64,000 bases of DNA, taken from contig LJIE01000001.1 in assembly GCA_001281695.1 (NCBI GenBank), positions 626,107 through 690,106 on the forward strand, in the 5' to 3' direction. Shown here piece by piece: positions 50,925 to 60,703 of this stretch. The stretch's first letter is position 1; each line of letters opens with the position of its first letter. Position numbers and translations under genes: made by a program. The notes under the pieces were generated by a model. It made no database searches, was not told the origin of the DNA, and saw only the letters and a list, made by a program, of their open reading frames with translations. Origin of the DNA: a bacterium 336/3 (lineage in GTDB: Bacteria; Bacteroidota; Bacteroidia; Cytophagales; Thermonemataceae).

Positions 50925-52997
50925 ATGGATAAAAGTACATTGATTTTTCCCTATTCAGCTTGGTGGATGTTGGCGTGTCTGTTGGCAGGAGGTGTATATG
51001 CTTTTGTATTGTATTGGCGAGATACATATTTTGATAAAAAAATACGCTATACTTTAGCCATTTTAAGGACACTAGTAGTGAGTATAGTTGCTTTTTTGCT
51101 ATTAGCACCTGTTTTGAGAAGTGTTAGAAATAATACAGAAAAACCTTCTGTGGTAATTGCTTTGGATAATTCTCAATCCATGACACTCACCCAAGATAGC
51201 AATCAAAGAAAACAGTGGCTTACTGAATTAGAAAAAATAAAAAACAAGTTGGAAGGTGAAGATATTGAAGTAAACCTTCAAACATTTGATAATGAGGAAA
51301 ATTTAAAGAAAGTTCGTTTTAAAACCCCAAGTTCCGATTTAGGTAAATTGCTTTCTACAATTAATAATAATTATGAAAATAGACATTTAGATAAAATTGT
51401 ACTAATTTCAGATGGTATTCATAATCAAGGTGTTGCTCCAGAATTTTTAAATATTAATGTGCCAGTTTATACAGTTGGGCTTGGAGATACTACTATTCGT
51501 AAAGATTTAGCAGTTCAGGCTGTATTTTTTAATAAATTGGCTTATTTAGGAAATAAATTCCCCATAGTAGCCGAAATCAAAAACAATGGATTTGAAGAGA
51601 GAACAGTCAATGTGTCTTTGCTCCAAAATGGAGCGACTGTTGCCAGCCAAACTGTAAGACTCAGAAAAGAGGATATTTCGGAAGTAGATTTTCTTGTACA
51701 AGCCAACCAGAAAGGTATCCAACGTTATACAGTAGCTGTAGAAGTATTAGAAGGTGAATGGACTGCTCAAAACAATGCCAGAGATGCCATTGTAGAAGTA
51801 ATTGATGGAAAAGAAAAAATACTTTTACTTGCTTCAGCTCCTCATCCTGATATAAAAGCATTGAGAAGCATTATTGAAAAAAATGAAAATTATAGTTTTG
51901 AAGCCCTTGTAGCAGGTACAGGACAGCCCAAAGAAGAACGTTACGATTTGATTATAGCTTATCAGGTTCCTGATATGTCAGGAGCTGTAAATGCTGTTTT
52001 AGAGAGTTTTATCAAAAAAGATGTACCTGTTTTCTATATTTTAGGAGAAAGTAGCGATTTGAATAAATTTACACAATTAAATAGTGTATTGAATTTAAAA
52101 GGGCGTTCAGGAGATATTGATGAGGTATTTGCTTCGTTAAATGGTACATTTTCTAAATTTAATTTAGATACTGAAAAGTTAAGATTACTAGCTAAAATGC
52201 CTCCATTACTTGTTCCTTATGGTGACTATGGCTTTAAAACTTCTGTAGAAACAGTTTTATATCAGAATATAGGCAGATTGCAAACCAAAAAGCCATTACT
52301 TGCTTTGCTTATGGGAAAAGCAAATAAATCGGCAGTGCTTGCAGGTGAGGGGCTTTGGCAATGGCGTTTGGAAGAATTTGACCTTACAGATAGAAATGAT
52401 GTGGTGGATGAGCTATTTCTGAAAGTAATCCAGTTCTTATCTTCTAAAGAAGACAAACGTAAATTCAGAATTTATACAACTAACAACGAATATCTTGATT
52501 TTGAAAGAGTTGTGTTTGAAGCAGAAGCTTACAATGAACTATATGAAAAACTTTCTAACGTGAAAGTAAGTTTGAGCCTTCAAGATGAAAAAGGGAAAAA
52601 TTACAACTATAATTTTACCATTACAGGTGGAACAACCAAATTTGAAGTATCTAATCTACCCAAAGGTATATACAAATATACAGCTACTGCTGATATTCTA
52701 GGGAAAACAGAAAAAGCTTCAGGAGAGTTTGTTATCAAAGATTTACAACTCGAAACGCTTACCAGTACAGCAGATTTTGGACTGCTGAGAAAGGTATCTC
52801 AAAATACAAAAGGCAAGTTCTTTAAAATCAATGAATTAGCTCAATTAGAAAAAGAGCTTTTAAGCACCAAAAAACCTAATATTATTCATTCATCTGAGGA
52901 ACTTTTGGAAATAATCCATATCAAATGGATATTTTTCCTAATTGTGTTTTTGGTGAGTGTGGAATGGTTTTTGAGAAAATTCTTGGGGAGCTATTAA
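50925..52997 (+). CDS. VWA-domain membrane protein
   Basis: A 690-residue protein with two N-terminal helices (about 11-32 and 44-62). A von Willebrand factor A domain follows, whose metal site D81-N-S83-Q-S85 is complete (VVIALDNSQSMT), with LVLISDG-type IVLISDGIHNQG further on. Then come a CARDB-like beta domain, a glutamine amidotransferase-like part (LLLASAPHPDIKALRSIIE, IIAYQVPD) and a last helix (WIFFLIVFLVSVEWFLRKF). Such proteins resemble BatA/BatB-type or YegL-like aerotolerance factors of Bacteroidota, but the exact function is unknown. The ends of the protein lie in the membrane and the rest faces the periplasm. Confidence 0.75.
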   Translation: MDKSTLIFPYSAWWMLACLLAGGVYAFVLYWRDTYFDKKIRYTLAILRTLVVSIVAFLLLAPVLRSVRNNTEKPSVVIALDNSQSMTLTQDSNQRKQWLTELEKIKNKLEGEDIEVNLQTFDNEENLKKVRFKTPSSDLGKLLSTINNNYENRHLDKIVLISDGIHNQGVAPEFLNINVPVYTVGLGDTTIRKDLAVQAVFFNKLAYLGNKFPIVAEIKNNGFEERTVNVSLLQNGATVASQTVRLRKEDISEVDFLVQANQKGIQRYTVAVEVLEGEWTAQNNARDAIVEVIDGKEKILLLASAPHPDIKALRSIIEKNENYSFEALVAGTGQPKEERYDLIIAYQVPDMSGAVNAVLESFIKKDVPVFYILGESSDLNKFTQLNSVLNLKGRSGDIDEVFASLNGTFSKFNLDTEKLRLLAKMPPLLVPYGDYGFKTSVETVLYQNIGRLQTKKPLLALLMGKANKSAVLAGEGLWQWRLEEFDLTDRNDVVDELFLKVIQFLSSKEDKRKFRIYTTNNEYLDFERVVFEAEAYNELYEKLSNVKVSLSLQDEKGKNYNYNFTITGGTTKFEVSNLPKGIYKYTATADILGKTEKASGEFVIKDLQLETLTSTADFGLLRKVSQNTKGKFFKINELAQLEKELLSTKKPNIIHSSEELLEIIHIKWIFFLIVFLVSVEWFLRKFLGSY

Positions 52998-53031
52998 GGA
53001 AAGACTTTTTATTAGATAAAAAATAAAAACT

Positions 53032-53060
53032 AAGTAAGCCAAAACTTTGGCTTACTTTTT
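53032..53060 (+). terminator. Rho-independent terminator
   Basis: Arms AAGTAAGCCA and TGGCTTACTT (53032-53041 and 53048-53057) with a 6-base loop and a T-run. Its T-run overlaps the -33 box of the next promoter. Confidence 0.8.
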
Positions 53061-53088
53061 GTGTCTTATGTCTAATTATTTATACTTC
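53056..53088 (+). promoter_or_regulatory. Candidate promoter overlapping the preceding terminator
   Basis: TTTTTG ending at 53061, 19 bp, then TATACTTC at 53081-53088. The spacing is as expected; two bases of the -7 box differ from TAnnTTTG. It lies 25 bp before the next ATG. Confidence 0.4.
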
Positions 53089-53113
53089 GTAAATACTCAA
53101 TAAATCCCACCCA

Positions 53114-54658
53114 ATGTCCCGTAAAACATTCTTACAACCATTATTTTTAGTAATACTCACATTACTACACAACGTATTTTTTTGGGAAGAAGATTTAGGA
53201 CTCAATGGTTTCTTGTTTGGTAATTTGATTTTGTTTGCTACTATTTATTTGTACTGCCCAAGACCTTATACTCAATTTTTAAAAACAAAACCCTTAATTT
53301 TACTTTTTGTTTTGGGTACATTTCTGATGAACTGTGTTTTGCTTTATCATAATACCCTCAACAGTAAAATTACATGGATACTCTCGCTAACAGCTACGAT
53401 TGCTTACCTACAAAACCATAAACTCAAGCAACTTTTCAATGCTTGGATTTTCTTTTATATTAATCTAGTAAGTTCTCTAAAATACCTGCTACCTACTCTA
53501 TCAGACAATTTTAAAGGTCTTTCACCAAAATCTAAGAAGCTAAAAACCTATAATCGAAAAATGGGTTTGTTGGTTGTTCCTATTATCATTTTTATTATTT
53601 TCTATGGCATTTTTCTGTTTGCTAATCCTGTATTTGCTTCTTATAACGAGAAGTTTTTAGATAATCTTATAGAGTTTTTTGCTCATTTCTTTGAAAATAT
53701 TTCATTTGCTCGATTACTATTTGGTTTTTTGGGACTTTTACTTGTAAGTAGCTTTATCTATAGATGGAAAATAGACACTACCTTTGCTCAAACATCTATA
53801 CCTGATAAATTTCAGATAGAACGCAGACCAAATAAACTCCAAATAGGAAGACTATTCAAAACATTAGACCTCAAAAATGAAGCACAAATAGCCATGCTAA
53901 CGATTGGGTCTGTGAATGTGTTACTGTTGGTTATCAATTTTATAGATATTCGCTTTCTTTGGTTTGGTTTTGAACCTTCTACAGATGTAAGGCTTGCAAA
54001 ATTAGTTCATGAAGGGACTTATATACTCATTTTCAGTATATTACTTTCTATGGGGATTTTGTTTTACTATTTTCGACAGAATCTCAATTTCTATACTCGT
54101 AATAAATTTCTCCAGAAAATAGCTTATTTATGGTTATTTCAGAATGGTATTTTATTAATCTCAGTCCTATTACGATGCTATTATTATATACAAGAACATG
54201 GACTTGCTTACAAACGTATTGGCGTAATTTTATTCCTGATACTTACTCTGATAGGCTTGGTTTCTGTATATCACAAAATAAAAGCTAAAAAAACAGCTTA
54301 TTATTTATTGCATATCAATTCTATTGCGTTATATATTTTGTTATTGTTTACAAGTTTTATGAATTGGGATGTATTGATAGTTTCATTTAATTTTAACCAT
54401 CCTAATCTAAACAAAGGAAGCATTGATATTCCTTTTATGCTTAGCAGGTCTCATAGTACTATTCCTATTGTACAAGCTAATGCACATAAGTTAGATATGA
54501 CTGCTGAAGCTAAAAGTGAATACTACTCTGGTCTAATAAGTCGTAAAAATAGATTAGATAATCAAAAAGAGGAGTTTGTGAATTACTACAAAAAACTTTC
54601 ATGGTTATCTTGGAACTACACTTCTGATAAAGTATATGAACAATTATTGAAAAAGTAA
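53114..54658 (+). CDS. DUF4173-type polytopic membrane protein
   Basis: A 514-residue protein with about 12 hydrophobic segments. Blocks I associate with DUF4173/DUF4153 are VRLAKLVHEGTYILIFSILLSMG, QNGILLISVLLRCYYYIQEHGLAYKRIGV (as separate motifs) and MNWDVLIVSFNFNHPN near the end. The last 80 residues are cytoplasmic or periplasmic, with no motif. Function is unknown. It is not obviously linked to its neighbours. Confidence 0.7.
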   Translation: MSRKTFLQPLFLVILTLLHNVFFWEEDLGLNGFLFGNLILFATIYLYCPRPYTQFLKTKPLILLFVLGTFLMNCVLLYHNTLNSKITWILSLTATIAYLQNHKLKQLFNAWIFFYINLVSSLKYLLPTLSDNFKGLSPKSKKLKTYNRKMGLLVVPIIIFIIFYGIFLFANPVFASYNEKFLDNLIEFFAHFFENISFARLLFGFLGLLLVSSFIYRWKIDTTFAQTSIPDKFQIERRPNKLQIGRLFKTLDLKNEAQIAMLTIGSVNVLLLVINFIDIRFLWFGFEPSTDVRLAKLVHEGTYILIFSILLSMGILFYYFRQNLNFYTRNKFLQKIAYLWLFQNGILLISVLLRCYYYIQEHGLAYKRIGVILFLILTLIGLVSVYHKIKAKKTAYYLLHINSIALYILLLFTSFMNWDVLIVSFNFNHPNLNKGSIDIPFMLSRSHSTIPIVQANAHKLDMTAEAKSEYYSGLISRKNRLDNQKEEFVNYYKKLSWLSWNYTSDKVYEQLLKK

Positions 54659-54728
54659 AATTTAAGTATGCTTCTGGTGAGCATAAAGTGGTTTTAAGAA
54701 AGTTTTTAGGTCTTATTAGAAAATATTC

Positions 54729-55559
54729 CTAAGACTTTTTTAGAGAAATATAAAAAATTAGGAATAAAGATATTAGAAAAAGGCTGAAGAATAATGAGTT
54801 TGCTGGAAAATTAAAATGTTCTTTGGTATTAATAAGTTTACCATTGTCATCATAATACTTCCAAATTCCAGTTCTTTCGCCTCTATTAAAATTACCCTCA
54901 CTCTCAAGTTTATGATTGAGTCTGTAATATTTATGAATACCTTGTTCAACTGGTTCTAAATGTCCCATTAAACCACCACTGTATTCAAAAACCCAACAAT
55001 TTAAATGAGTTTCATTTTCTGGGGCATACAAAGGAGCTTCACAGTAACTATCTTCTCTTTCTTTCTTTTCCAAGAAATAATGAACCTTAGGGGATATATT
55101 TATTTTTTGTAGAGAATAATCTTTATACTCTATAATACCAGATATTTTGATGGAAGATGCTTGAAATTCAATATTGAAGGAATCTAAGGATGTTTTCAGA
55201 GAACAATGTTGTGCATTATGTGTTAAGTCAGCAACATGGTCTGGAAAAGATTGAGCTACTTCTTCAATATTAGAAGAATCTAAAATTATATGAAACCCAT
55301 TTCTGAAAGAACCCTTAAAAGGTTTAGTTAATATAAGAGATTCTAAAATTTGATTTTCATTGAAAATAAGAGAAATTCCATTATCATAACGTAAGGTGTT
55401 AAATGTTAAAAAACCCTTGCCTAAAACTTGTTCTGCATCGTAGGTTGTAGAATATCCAAATTTTAGTTTTTCTAATCCCCAAGCATCTTGAAAACAGTTT
55501 TGGGAAAAAGAATAATGATAAATCAATAAATGAAATATTAAAATATACTTGAATAACAT
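54729..55559 (-). CDS. Secreted protein with MORN-like motif and C-terminal anchor
   Basis: A 276-residue protein with an N-terminal signal (YILIFHLLIYHYSFSQ). Near the end there is a MORN/YwqK-like repeat unit (EGNFNRGERTGIWKYYDDNGKL) and then a final hydrophobic segment (SLFFSLFLISLFLIFYISL) that could anchor it. The rest has no recognisable domain; it contains four or five Cys, suggesting a periplasmic protein. Function is unknown. It lies 45 bases after the stop of the CoA-transferase gene, but a terminator-like hairpin separates them. Confidence 0.65.
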   Translation of the reverse strand: MLFKYILIFHLLIYHYSFSQNCFQDAWGLEKLKFGYSTTYDAEQVLGKGFLTFNTLRYDNGISLIFNENQILESLILTKPFKGSFRNGFHIILDSSNIEEVAQSFPDHVADLTHNAQHCSLKTSLDSFNIEFQASSIKISGIIEYKDYSLQKINISPKVHYFLEKKEREDSYCEAPLYAPENETHLNCWVFEYSGGLMGHLEPVEQGIHKYYRLNHKLESEGNFNRGERTGIWKYYDDNGKLINTKEHFNFPANSLFFSLFLISLFLIFYISLKKS

Positions 55560-55561
55560 AG

Positions 55562-55596
55562 AAAAAGGAAACCTCTTCTAGATATTGAAGAGGTTT
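55562..55596 (-). terminator. Rho-independent terminator of scoA
   Basis: Minus strand: arms AAACCTCTTC (55596-55587) and GAAGAGGTTT (55578-55569) with an 8-base loop, followed by CC and TTTTT. It lies just after the scoA stop at 55605. Confidence 0.75.
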
Positions 55597-55604
55597 TTAT
55601 ATTA

Positions 55605-56300
55605 CTATTTCTTTACAGTTCTTTGTTCAATGCGTTTTTCGTAGTTCGAACCCTGATACAAATAATCTACATAAATACCTGAAGTATGGATTTGGTTAGG
55701 GTCTAGAGTGCCTGCGGGTACAATTTCTTCTACTTCAACAATAGTAACTTTTCCTGCTGTTGCCATCATAGGGTTAAAATTTCTGGCTGTTCCCTGATAA
55801 ACCAAGTTTCCTGCTGTATCAGCTTTCCAAGCTTTTACAAGAGCAAAATCAGCTTTGAGCCAGCGTTCCATCAAATATAATTTACCATCAAATTCTCTAA
55901 CTTCTTTTCCTTCGGCAACTTCTGTACCTACACCAGCAGGTGTAAAAAATGCAGGAATACCAGCACCACCTGCCCTGATACGCTCAGCAAGTGTACCTTG
56001 TGGCAACAATTCTACTTCAAGTTCTCCGCTTAATAATTGTCTTTCAAACTCCTCATTTTCACCAACATACGAAGAAATCATTTTCTTTACTTGTCTTGTT
56101 TTCAAAAGCAAGCCAATTCCAAAATCATCTACACCTGCATTATTAGAGATACAAGTAAGGTTTTTTACACCACTCTTGAGTAAAGCAGTAATACTATGCT
56201 CTGGAATTCCACATAAACCGAAGCCTCCAAGCATAAGAGTAGCTCCATCAGGTATTTGTTTAATGACTGCGTCTAAATCGGTGATTACTTTGTTTATCAT
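55605..56300 (-). CDS. scoA: 3-Oxoacid CoA-transferase subunit A
   Basis: A 231-residue subunit with the type I CoA-transferase features [12 protein letters not shown] (residues about 22-33), [56 protein letters not shown], read here as several conserved motifs, and [26 protein letters not shown]. It joins CoA from succinyl-CoA to acetoacetate together with subunit B. Subunit B (scoB), which normally follows directly, is absent next to this gene. The 3-hydroxybutyrate dehydrogenase gene is 5 kb away, so acetoacetate use is supported by two genes in the window. Confidence 0.88.
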   Translation of the reverse strand: MINKVITDLDAVIKQIPDGATLMLGGFGLCGIPEHSITALLKSGVKNLTCISNNAGVDDFGIGLLLKTRQVKKMISSYVGENEEFERQLLSGELEVELLPQGTLAERIRAGGAGIPAFFTPAGVGTEVAEGKEVREFDGKLYLMERWLKADFALVKAWKADTAGNLVYQGTARNFNPMMATAGKVTIVEVEEIVPAGTLDPNQIHTSGIYVDYLYQGSNYEKRIEQRTVKK

Positions 56301-56403
56301 AAAATTCTGTAATTATCTTATAATTTTGAAGTTAGACAAATATACAAACAAAAGTCTAATAATCTAAAGAAATTGTATCTTTGTACAATTTGTAGAATTG
56401 AAT

Positions 56404-57975
56404 ATGAAACAAACCCTAGACTTTGTTGTAAGCCCCGAAATAGGCTTTGATACAGATAATTTACATCAATTTTTAAAAGAGAAATTACAAATTTCAGATC
56501 ATGCTTTTATTCGTTTAGAACGCCGTTCTATTGATGCTCGTTCTAAGCAAGTGAAAGTAAATATCAAGGTTTCTATTTATGAAAATGAACAAGCTGAACC
56601 ACTTGGTAATTTCGAAAAAAACTATCAGGATGTAAGTAAAAAACCTCAAGTAATTGTAGTGGGGGCTGGACCAGCAGGCATGTTTGCTGCTTTAAGACTC
56701 ATCGAATTAGGAATTAAGCCAATCGTAATTGAAAGAGGAAAAGATGTTCAAGCCCGAAGAAGAGATTTAGCAGCCATCAATAAAGACCATGTAGTCAATA
56801 ATAACAGTAATTATTGTTTTGGAGAAGGAGGGGCAGGTACATACTCCGATGGGAAATTATATACTCGTTCCAATAAAAGAGGAGATATTCGCAGAATTTT
56901 GGAAATTTTGGTAGCTCATGGGGCAAAAGAAGAAATACTCATAGAAGCTCACCCACATATTGGTACAAACAAACTCCCTAAGATTGTAGCAGATCTTCGA
57001 GAAAGTATCATCAAGGCTGGTGGAGAAGTTCATTTCGAAACCAAAGTTGTAGATTTTATCTTAGAAGGAAATTCTATAAAAGGTGTAGTAGGTGAAAAAC
57101 AGACTACTACACAAGAGTTTATAGGAATAGGCGTAATTTTAGCGACAGGACACTCAGCAAGAGATATATTTGAGCTTTTGCACAAAAAAAATGTTTTTAT
57201 CCAAAATAAACCTTTTGCATTGGGTGTACGAATAGAGCATCCACAACAAATCATAGATTCAATCCAGTATCATTGTGAACAGAGAGGGCAATATTTGCCA
57301 CCTGCATCTTATAGTCTAGTAGAGCAGGTAAAATACAAAGGTGTTGAGAAAGGAGTATTTTCATTTTGTATGTGTCCAGGGGGCTTTATTGTGCCATCGG
57401 CTACTGAACAAGGTGAGGTAGTTGTAAATGGTATGTCTCCATCTCGAAGAGATGGCAGATTTGCCAATTCTGGAATGGTTGTAGCTGTTGATGAGTTAGA
57501 TTGGAAGCCTTTTGAGAGTTTTGGAGTACTTGCAGCTCTTGAGTTTCAGAAAAATATAGAAAAAATAGCTTGTCAGATAGGTGGAAACACCCAGATTGCT
57601 CCTGCTCAAAGAGTTGTAGATTTTGCGGAAAAAAAAGTATCTAAAAGTCTTTTAGATACATCCTATCAACCAGGGCTTGTATCAGTAGATCTTCGAGAAG
57701 TTTTGCCTGAACAAATTGCTTTCCGACTGCAAGAAGGGTTAAAATCTTTTGGCAAAAAGATGAAAGGTTACTTTACCAATGAAGCCCAATTAATAGGTGT
57801 AGAAAGTAGAACATCTTCGCCAGTAAGCATTCCAAGAGATAAAATGAGTTATGAGCATACGCAAATAAAAGGTTTATTTCCTTGTGGTGAAGGGGCTGGT
57901 TATGCAGGAGGCATTATGTCTGCAGCTATGGATGGAGAGAGATGTGCCGAAAAATTGGCAGAATTGTATGGGTAA
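56404..57975 (+). CDS. FAD-dependent dehydrogenase (COG2509 family)
   Basis: About 523 residues from the ATG at 56404 (a TTG at 56398 is the alternative). The N-terminal 80 residues are the small domain of this family, followed by VIVVGAGPAGMFAALRLIELG (dinucleotide-binding Gly at about 87, 89 and 92), then YCFGEGGAGTYSDGKLYTR and further on FPCGEGAGYAGGIMSAAMDG, both typical of these uncharacterised flavoproteins. The enzyme probably uses FAD and NAD(P); its substrate is unknown. The preceding TATCTTTG (56376-56383) may be its -7 box. It converges with the LytTR regulator gene, with one base between the stops. Confidence 0.83.
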   Translation: MKQTLDFVVSPEIGFDTDNLHQFLKEKLQISDHAFIRLERRSIDARSKQVKVNIKVSIYENEQAEPLGNFEKNYQDVSKKPQVIVVGAGPAGMFAALRLIELGIKPIVIERGKDVQARRRDLAAINKDHVVNNNSNYCFGEGGAGTYSDGKLYTRSNKRGDIRRILEILVAHGAKEEILIEAHPHIGTNKLPKIVADLRESIIKAGGEVHFETKVVDFILEGNSIKGVVGEKQTTTQEFIGIGVILATGHSARDIFELLHKKNVFIQNKPFALGVRIEHPQQIIDSIQYHCEQRGQYLPPASYSLVEQVKYKGVEKGVFSFCMCPGGFIVPSATEQGEVVVNGMSPSRRDGRFANSGMVVAVDELDWKPFESFGVLAALEFQKNIEKIACQIGGNTQIAPAQRVVDFAEKKVSKSLLDTSYQPGLVSVDLREVLPEQIAFRLQEGLKSFGKKMKGYFTNEAQLIGVESRTSSPVSIPRDKMSYEHTQIKGLFPCGEGAGYAGGIMSAAMDGERCAEKLAELYG

Positions 57976-57976
57976 T

Positions 57977-58759
57977 TTAAGTTTTACTGCCAATTTCTAA
58001 CCATTGCTGAAAAATAGGGCTTTTTTCTCGACTGACAATCACTTCTTCTGTGGATGTTGGCTCTAACTCTAATTTGAGTTTTCCATGAAAATACTGATGA
58101 ATTTTGCTAATAGACTCTACAGAGGCAATAAATTGGCGATTCAACCTGAAAAAATGAGTAGGATTCAATAAGTCTTCTAACTCTTCAAGGGTATAATCTA
58201 CCAGAAATTGTTTTCCTTCTTTGGAAATCAAACAAACCATTTTATTGGTTGAGTAGAAATAAGCAATCTGCTCTTGGGCAATAGGGATGAGTTGTTCTTG
58301 ATGTTTTACCAAAAAACGTTGTTGATAACTCTTGGTTTTTTGCTGACTAATTTCTTGTAATAATGATGCTATTTTTGTACTATAATCTTGATTTTCAGTT
58401 TTATTGAAAAGTTCTTTGTACTTTTTGTAAGCTTGGATAAGCTCTTCTTGCTTAATAGGTTTTAATAAATAATCTATGCTTTTTACTTTGAAGGCTCTGA
58501 TAGCGTATTCATCGTAAGAAGTTGTAAAAATAATAGGTGTATGAATAACTACTTGTTCAAAAATCTTAAAGCTAAGCCCGTCTGAGAGTTGTATATCAGA
58601 GAAAATTAAATCTATTTGAGGTTTTGAATTCAGAAATTCAATAGAATTCTCAATGCTATCCAAAGATGCAATAATTTCAGTGTCACCCAATGTCAGAATC
58701 ATTTTGCTTAATCGTTCAGCAGCAGGATACTCATCTTCTATCAGAAGTATTTTGGTCAT
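57977..58759 (-). CDS. LytTR-family response regulator
   Basis: A 260-residue protein. The receiver has D9/E10 in LLIEDE, phosphoacceptor D55 in LIFSDIQLSDG, TTSYDEYAIRAF and LLKPIKQEEL. The LytTR domain (about 155-258) has IAYFYSTNKMVCLIS and FFRLNRQFIASVESISKI. Its start overlaps the kinase stop by 4 bases. It is the last gene of a minus-strand set that begins with a TonB-dependent receptor, in front of which lie half-sites spaced by 21 bp, a spacing that LytTR dimers use. Self-regulation of the receptor is the simplest reading. Confidence 0.93.
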   Translation of the reverse strand: MTKILLIEDEYPAAERLSKMILTLGDTEIIASLDSIENSIEFLNSKPQIDLIFSDIQLSDGLSFKIFEQVVIHTPIIFTTSYDEYAIRAFKVKSIDYLLKPIKQEELIQAYKKYKELFNKTENQDYSTKIASLLQEISQQKTKSYQQRFLVKHQEQLIPIAQEQIAYFYSTNKMVCLISKEGKQFLVDYTLEELEDLLNPTHFFRLNRQFIASVESISKIHQYFHGKLKLELEPTSTEEVIVSREKSPIFQQWLEIGSKT

Positions 58760-59772
58760 AGCAAAGGTATTTCAACTCTAAAAAAATCTTGATTTTTTTC
58801 TATAAAAATGTCTTTTTTGCTCAACAAGGCATAACGATTCTTTATATTTTCTAATCCTACTTTTGTAGATTTATAAAAAGTTTTTTTCTCCTGTAAATTA
58901 TTTTGTACAGCCAAAATATTGTCATCAGCAAAAATATCAATCATTAAGGGCTTATCCTTAGAAATAATATTGTGTTTGATAGCATTTTCAACAAGCATTT
59001 GCAAGCTCAAAGGAGCTATTTTTTTCTGTAAAATTTCTGGAGCAATATGTTTTTCAAGTTGTATATTTTCTCTGAAACGAACTTTATTGAGATACATATA
59101 AGCATCCACAAAATCCATCTCTTCTTGAAGAGTTACCATATCTTTTTGCTTACTAACAAGAACATAACGATAAACATCTGCCAGTTTTTCTAAATATTTT
59201 TGAGCTTCTTGATTGGTTTCATCTATCAAAAAACTCAAGGTGTTTAAGCTATTGAATAAAAAATGAGGGTCTAATTGGTTTTTAAGCGACTCTAACTGCG
59301 ATTGAACATTAGCTCTTGCCAAAGCCTCAGCCTTTTGGATGCCAGCTTTCCAAGACTGAAAAAAGAAAACACTTTCATAAATAAGAGTAACAATAATAGT
59401 AGGTATAAGCCCAATGGCAAGCCCAACCCAAATATTGGGTTTTGCACTTTCAGGCTTAATAACTCTACAAAATAAATCTAATAAAATGGTAATCAGAGAA
59501 GTATAAAGCAAAGAGAAAATAGTTTGGGTAATCAATCTTTGCTTAGTTTGCTCGAAACTTGGGTATTTTTCTATCAAAAAATGCATGATTTTCCTTAAGC
59601 CTTCCCAAATAAAAAAAGTATTTAGGAAAGCTATTAACAAACCCCATATGGCGTCAGATGAAAAGAAAACTTTATCATTCCAATGATAAGCAATATTGAT
59701 ACTCAGGCTAATAGTCGGTATTCCTATTAGTCTGGCTTTCAGATCGTTGATATGTGCTTTGGGTGAATTCAC
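58756..59772 (-). CDS. LytS/YehU-type sensor histidine kinase
   Basis: A 338-residue kinase with four membrane segments in the first 140 residues. The His_kinase motif LESLKNQLDPHFLFNSLNTLS has H170, and the end holds MLVENAIKHN and VGLENIKNRYALL. There is no extracellular sensor domain, so the signal may come through the membrane part or from partner proteins in the operon. It overlaps the regulator gene by 4 bases and lies 50 bases after the NmrA-like gene. Confidence 0.92.
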   Translation of the reverse strand: MNSPKAHINDLKARLIGIPTISLSINIAYHWNDKVFFSSDAIWGLLIAFLNTFFIWEGLRKIMHFLIEKYPSFEQTKQRLITQTIFSLLYTSLITILLDLFCRVIKPESAKPNIWVGLAIGLIPTIIVTLIYESVFFFQSWKAGIQKAEALARANVQSQLESLKNQLDPHFLFNSLNTLSFLIDETNQEAQKYLEKLADVYRYVLVSKQKDMVTLQEEMDFVDAYMYLNKVRFRENIQLEKHIAPEILQKKIAPLSLQMLVENAIKHNIISKDKPLMIDIFADDNILAVQNNLQEKKTFYKSTKVGLENIKNRYALLSKKDIFIEKNQDFFRVEIPLL

Positions 59773-59822
59773 GATGTTTTTATTATAATATTAAAGATAT
59801 AAAATAATCTTAATAAAAACTA

Positions 59823-60683
59823 TTAACCTCTTATAGAAGTTTCAAAATCTTGGTTTTCAAATAAATCACTCCAAGTTTTTTCAGCATAATAATGTTCTTT
59901 GTCGTTTTCAAAATAGTTAAATAAAGCTGACAGTACTTTTAACTTAGAACTAAAAAGACTCAAAAATTTTATCATTCCTAATGGAGTAGATTGAATTTTG
60001 AGAGAAGGATTTTGTTTTTTAAGTTTCACAAAAACATCTTCATAAGTTTGGAGGTTTCTACCTTGTACAGCATAATGCTGGTTAAAAGCTTTTGGGTTGT
60101 CAATAGCTGAAACGACCAAATTGCTGTAATCCTCCAAATTTGTCCAATATTGAGTTACAGGCTTCCCAATCCATTGTATAGTATTGTTTTTTACATTGAA
60201 AAGCATACTATCTTCAAAAGAACTGGGATAAAAAATTGTAAAAGGAATAGAAGAGGATTCAATAAACTGATTTCCTTTTCTTTTGATTTCGTTTGGAAAA
60301 AAATAAGTTTTTAAATGTGTAGCCAATGGATAAGCTCCCAAAGCAGAAATCTTGATAATTTGCTCAATTCCTGCAAGTTCTGCTGCTTCTACAATATTCT
60401 TAATGCCTTCTCTTTCTTCGTAAAAAGACAGTTTGGTATTTAAGGTTTCTGTACTTAAATTGATATAAACCACCTGACAACCTTTAAACGCTTTTATAAG
60501 GCTGTTGATGTCTTCTAAATTGGCTTGTACTATTTCTATACTTTCTGGGAGTTTAGTACGTGCAAGGAGAGTATTTCTACTAATAGCTCTCACCGAAAAG
60601 CCTTTTTGAACCATTTTTTGTGCAACTGGTAAACCTAATCTGCCTGTTGCTCCGATAAACGCAATTTTAGTGTGATTTTTCAT
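59823..60683 (-). CDS. NmrA-like NAD(P)H-binding protein (atypical SDR)
   Basis: A 286-residue protein with the Rossmann motif IAFIGATGRLGLPV at the start (GxxGxxG), then AISRNTLLARTKLPESIEIV, VVYINLST and IIKISALGAYP. The C-terminal half has IPFTIFYPSSF, as in NmrA/HSCARG-type proteins, which often act as NAD(P) redox sensors instead of enzymes. The active-site YxxxK pair is not conserved. It lies in the receptor-kinase operon, 20 bases after the seven-helix protein, so it could be a cytoplasmic effector or sensor of the same system. Confidence 0.8.
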   Translation of the reverse strand: MKNHTKIAFIGATGRLGLPVAQKMVQKGFSVRAISRNTLLARTKLPESIEIVQANLEDINSLIKAFKGCQVVYINLSTETLNTKLSFYEEREGIKNIVEAAELAGIEQIIKISALGAYPLATHLKTYFFPNEIKRKGNQFIESSSIPFTIFYPSSFEDSMLFNVKNNTIQWIGKPVTQYWTNLEDYSNLVVSAIDNPKAFNQHYAVQGRNLQTYEDVFVKLKKQNPSLKIQSTPLGMIKFLSLFSSKLKVLSALFNYFENDKEHYYAEKTWSDLFENQDFETSIRG

Positions 60684-60703
60684 ACATGTAGTATTTGAAA
60701 TGT

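Noticed and set aside
54690-54745. Possible terminator between the DUF4173-type gene and the MORN-like gene
   Set aside because: The arms AAAGT..TTTAGG and CCTAAGACTTT pair only with a bulge and a long loop, too weak to list with confidence.
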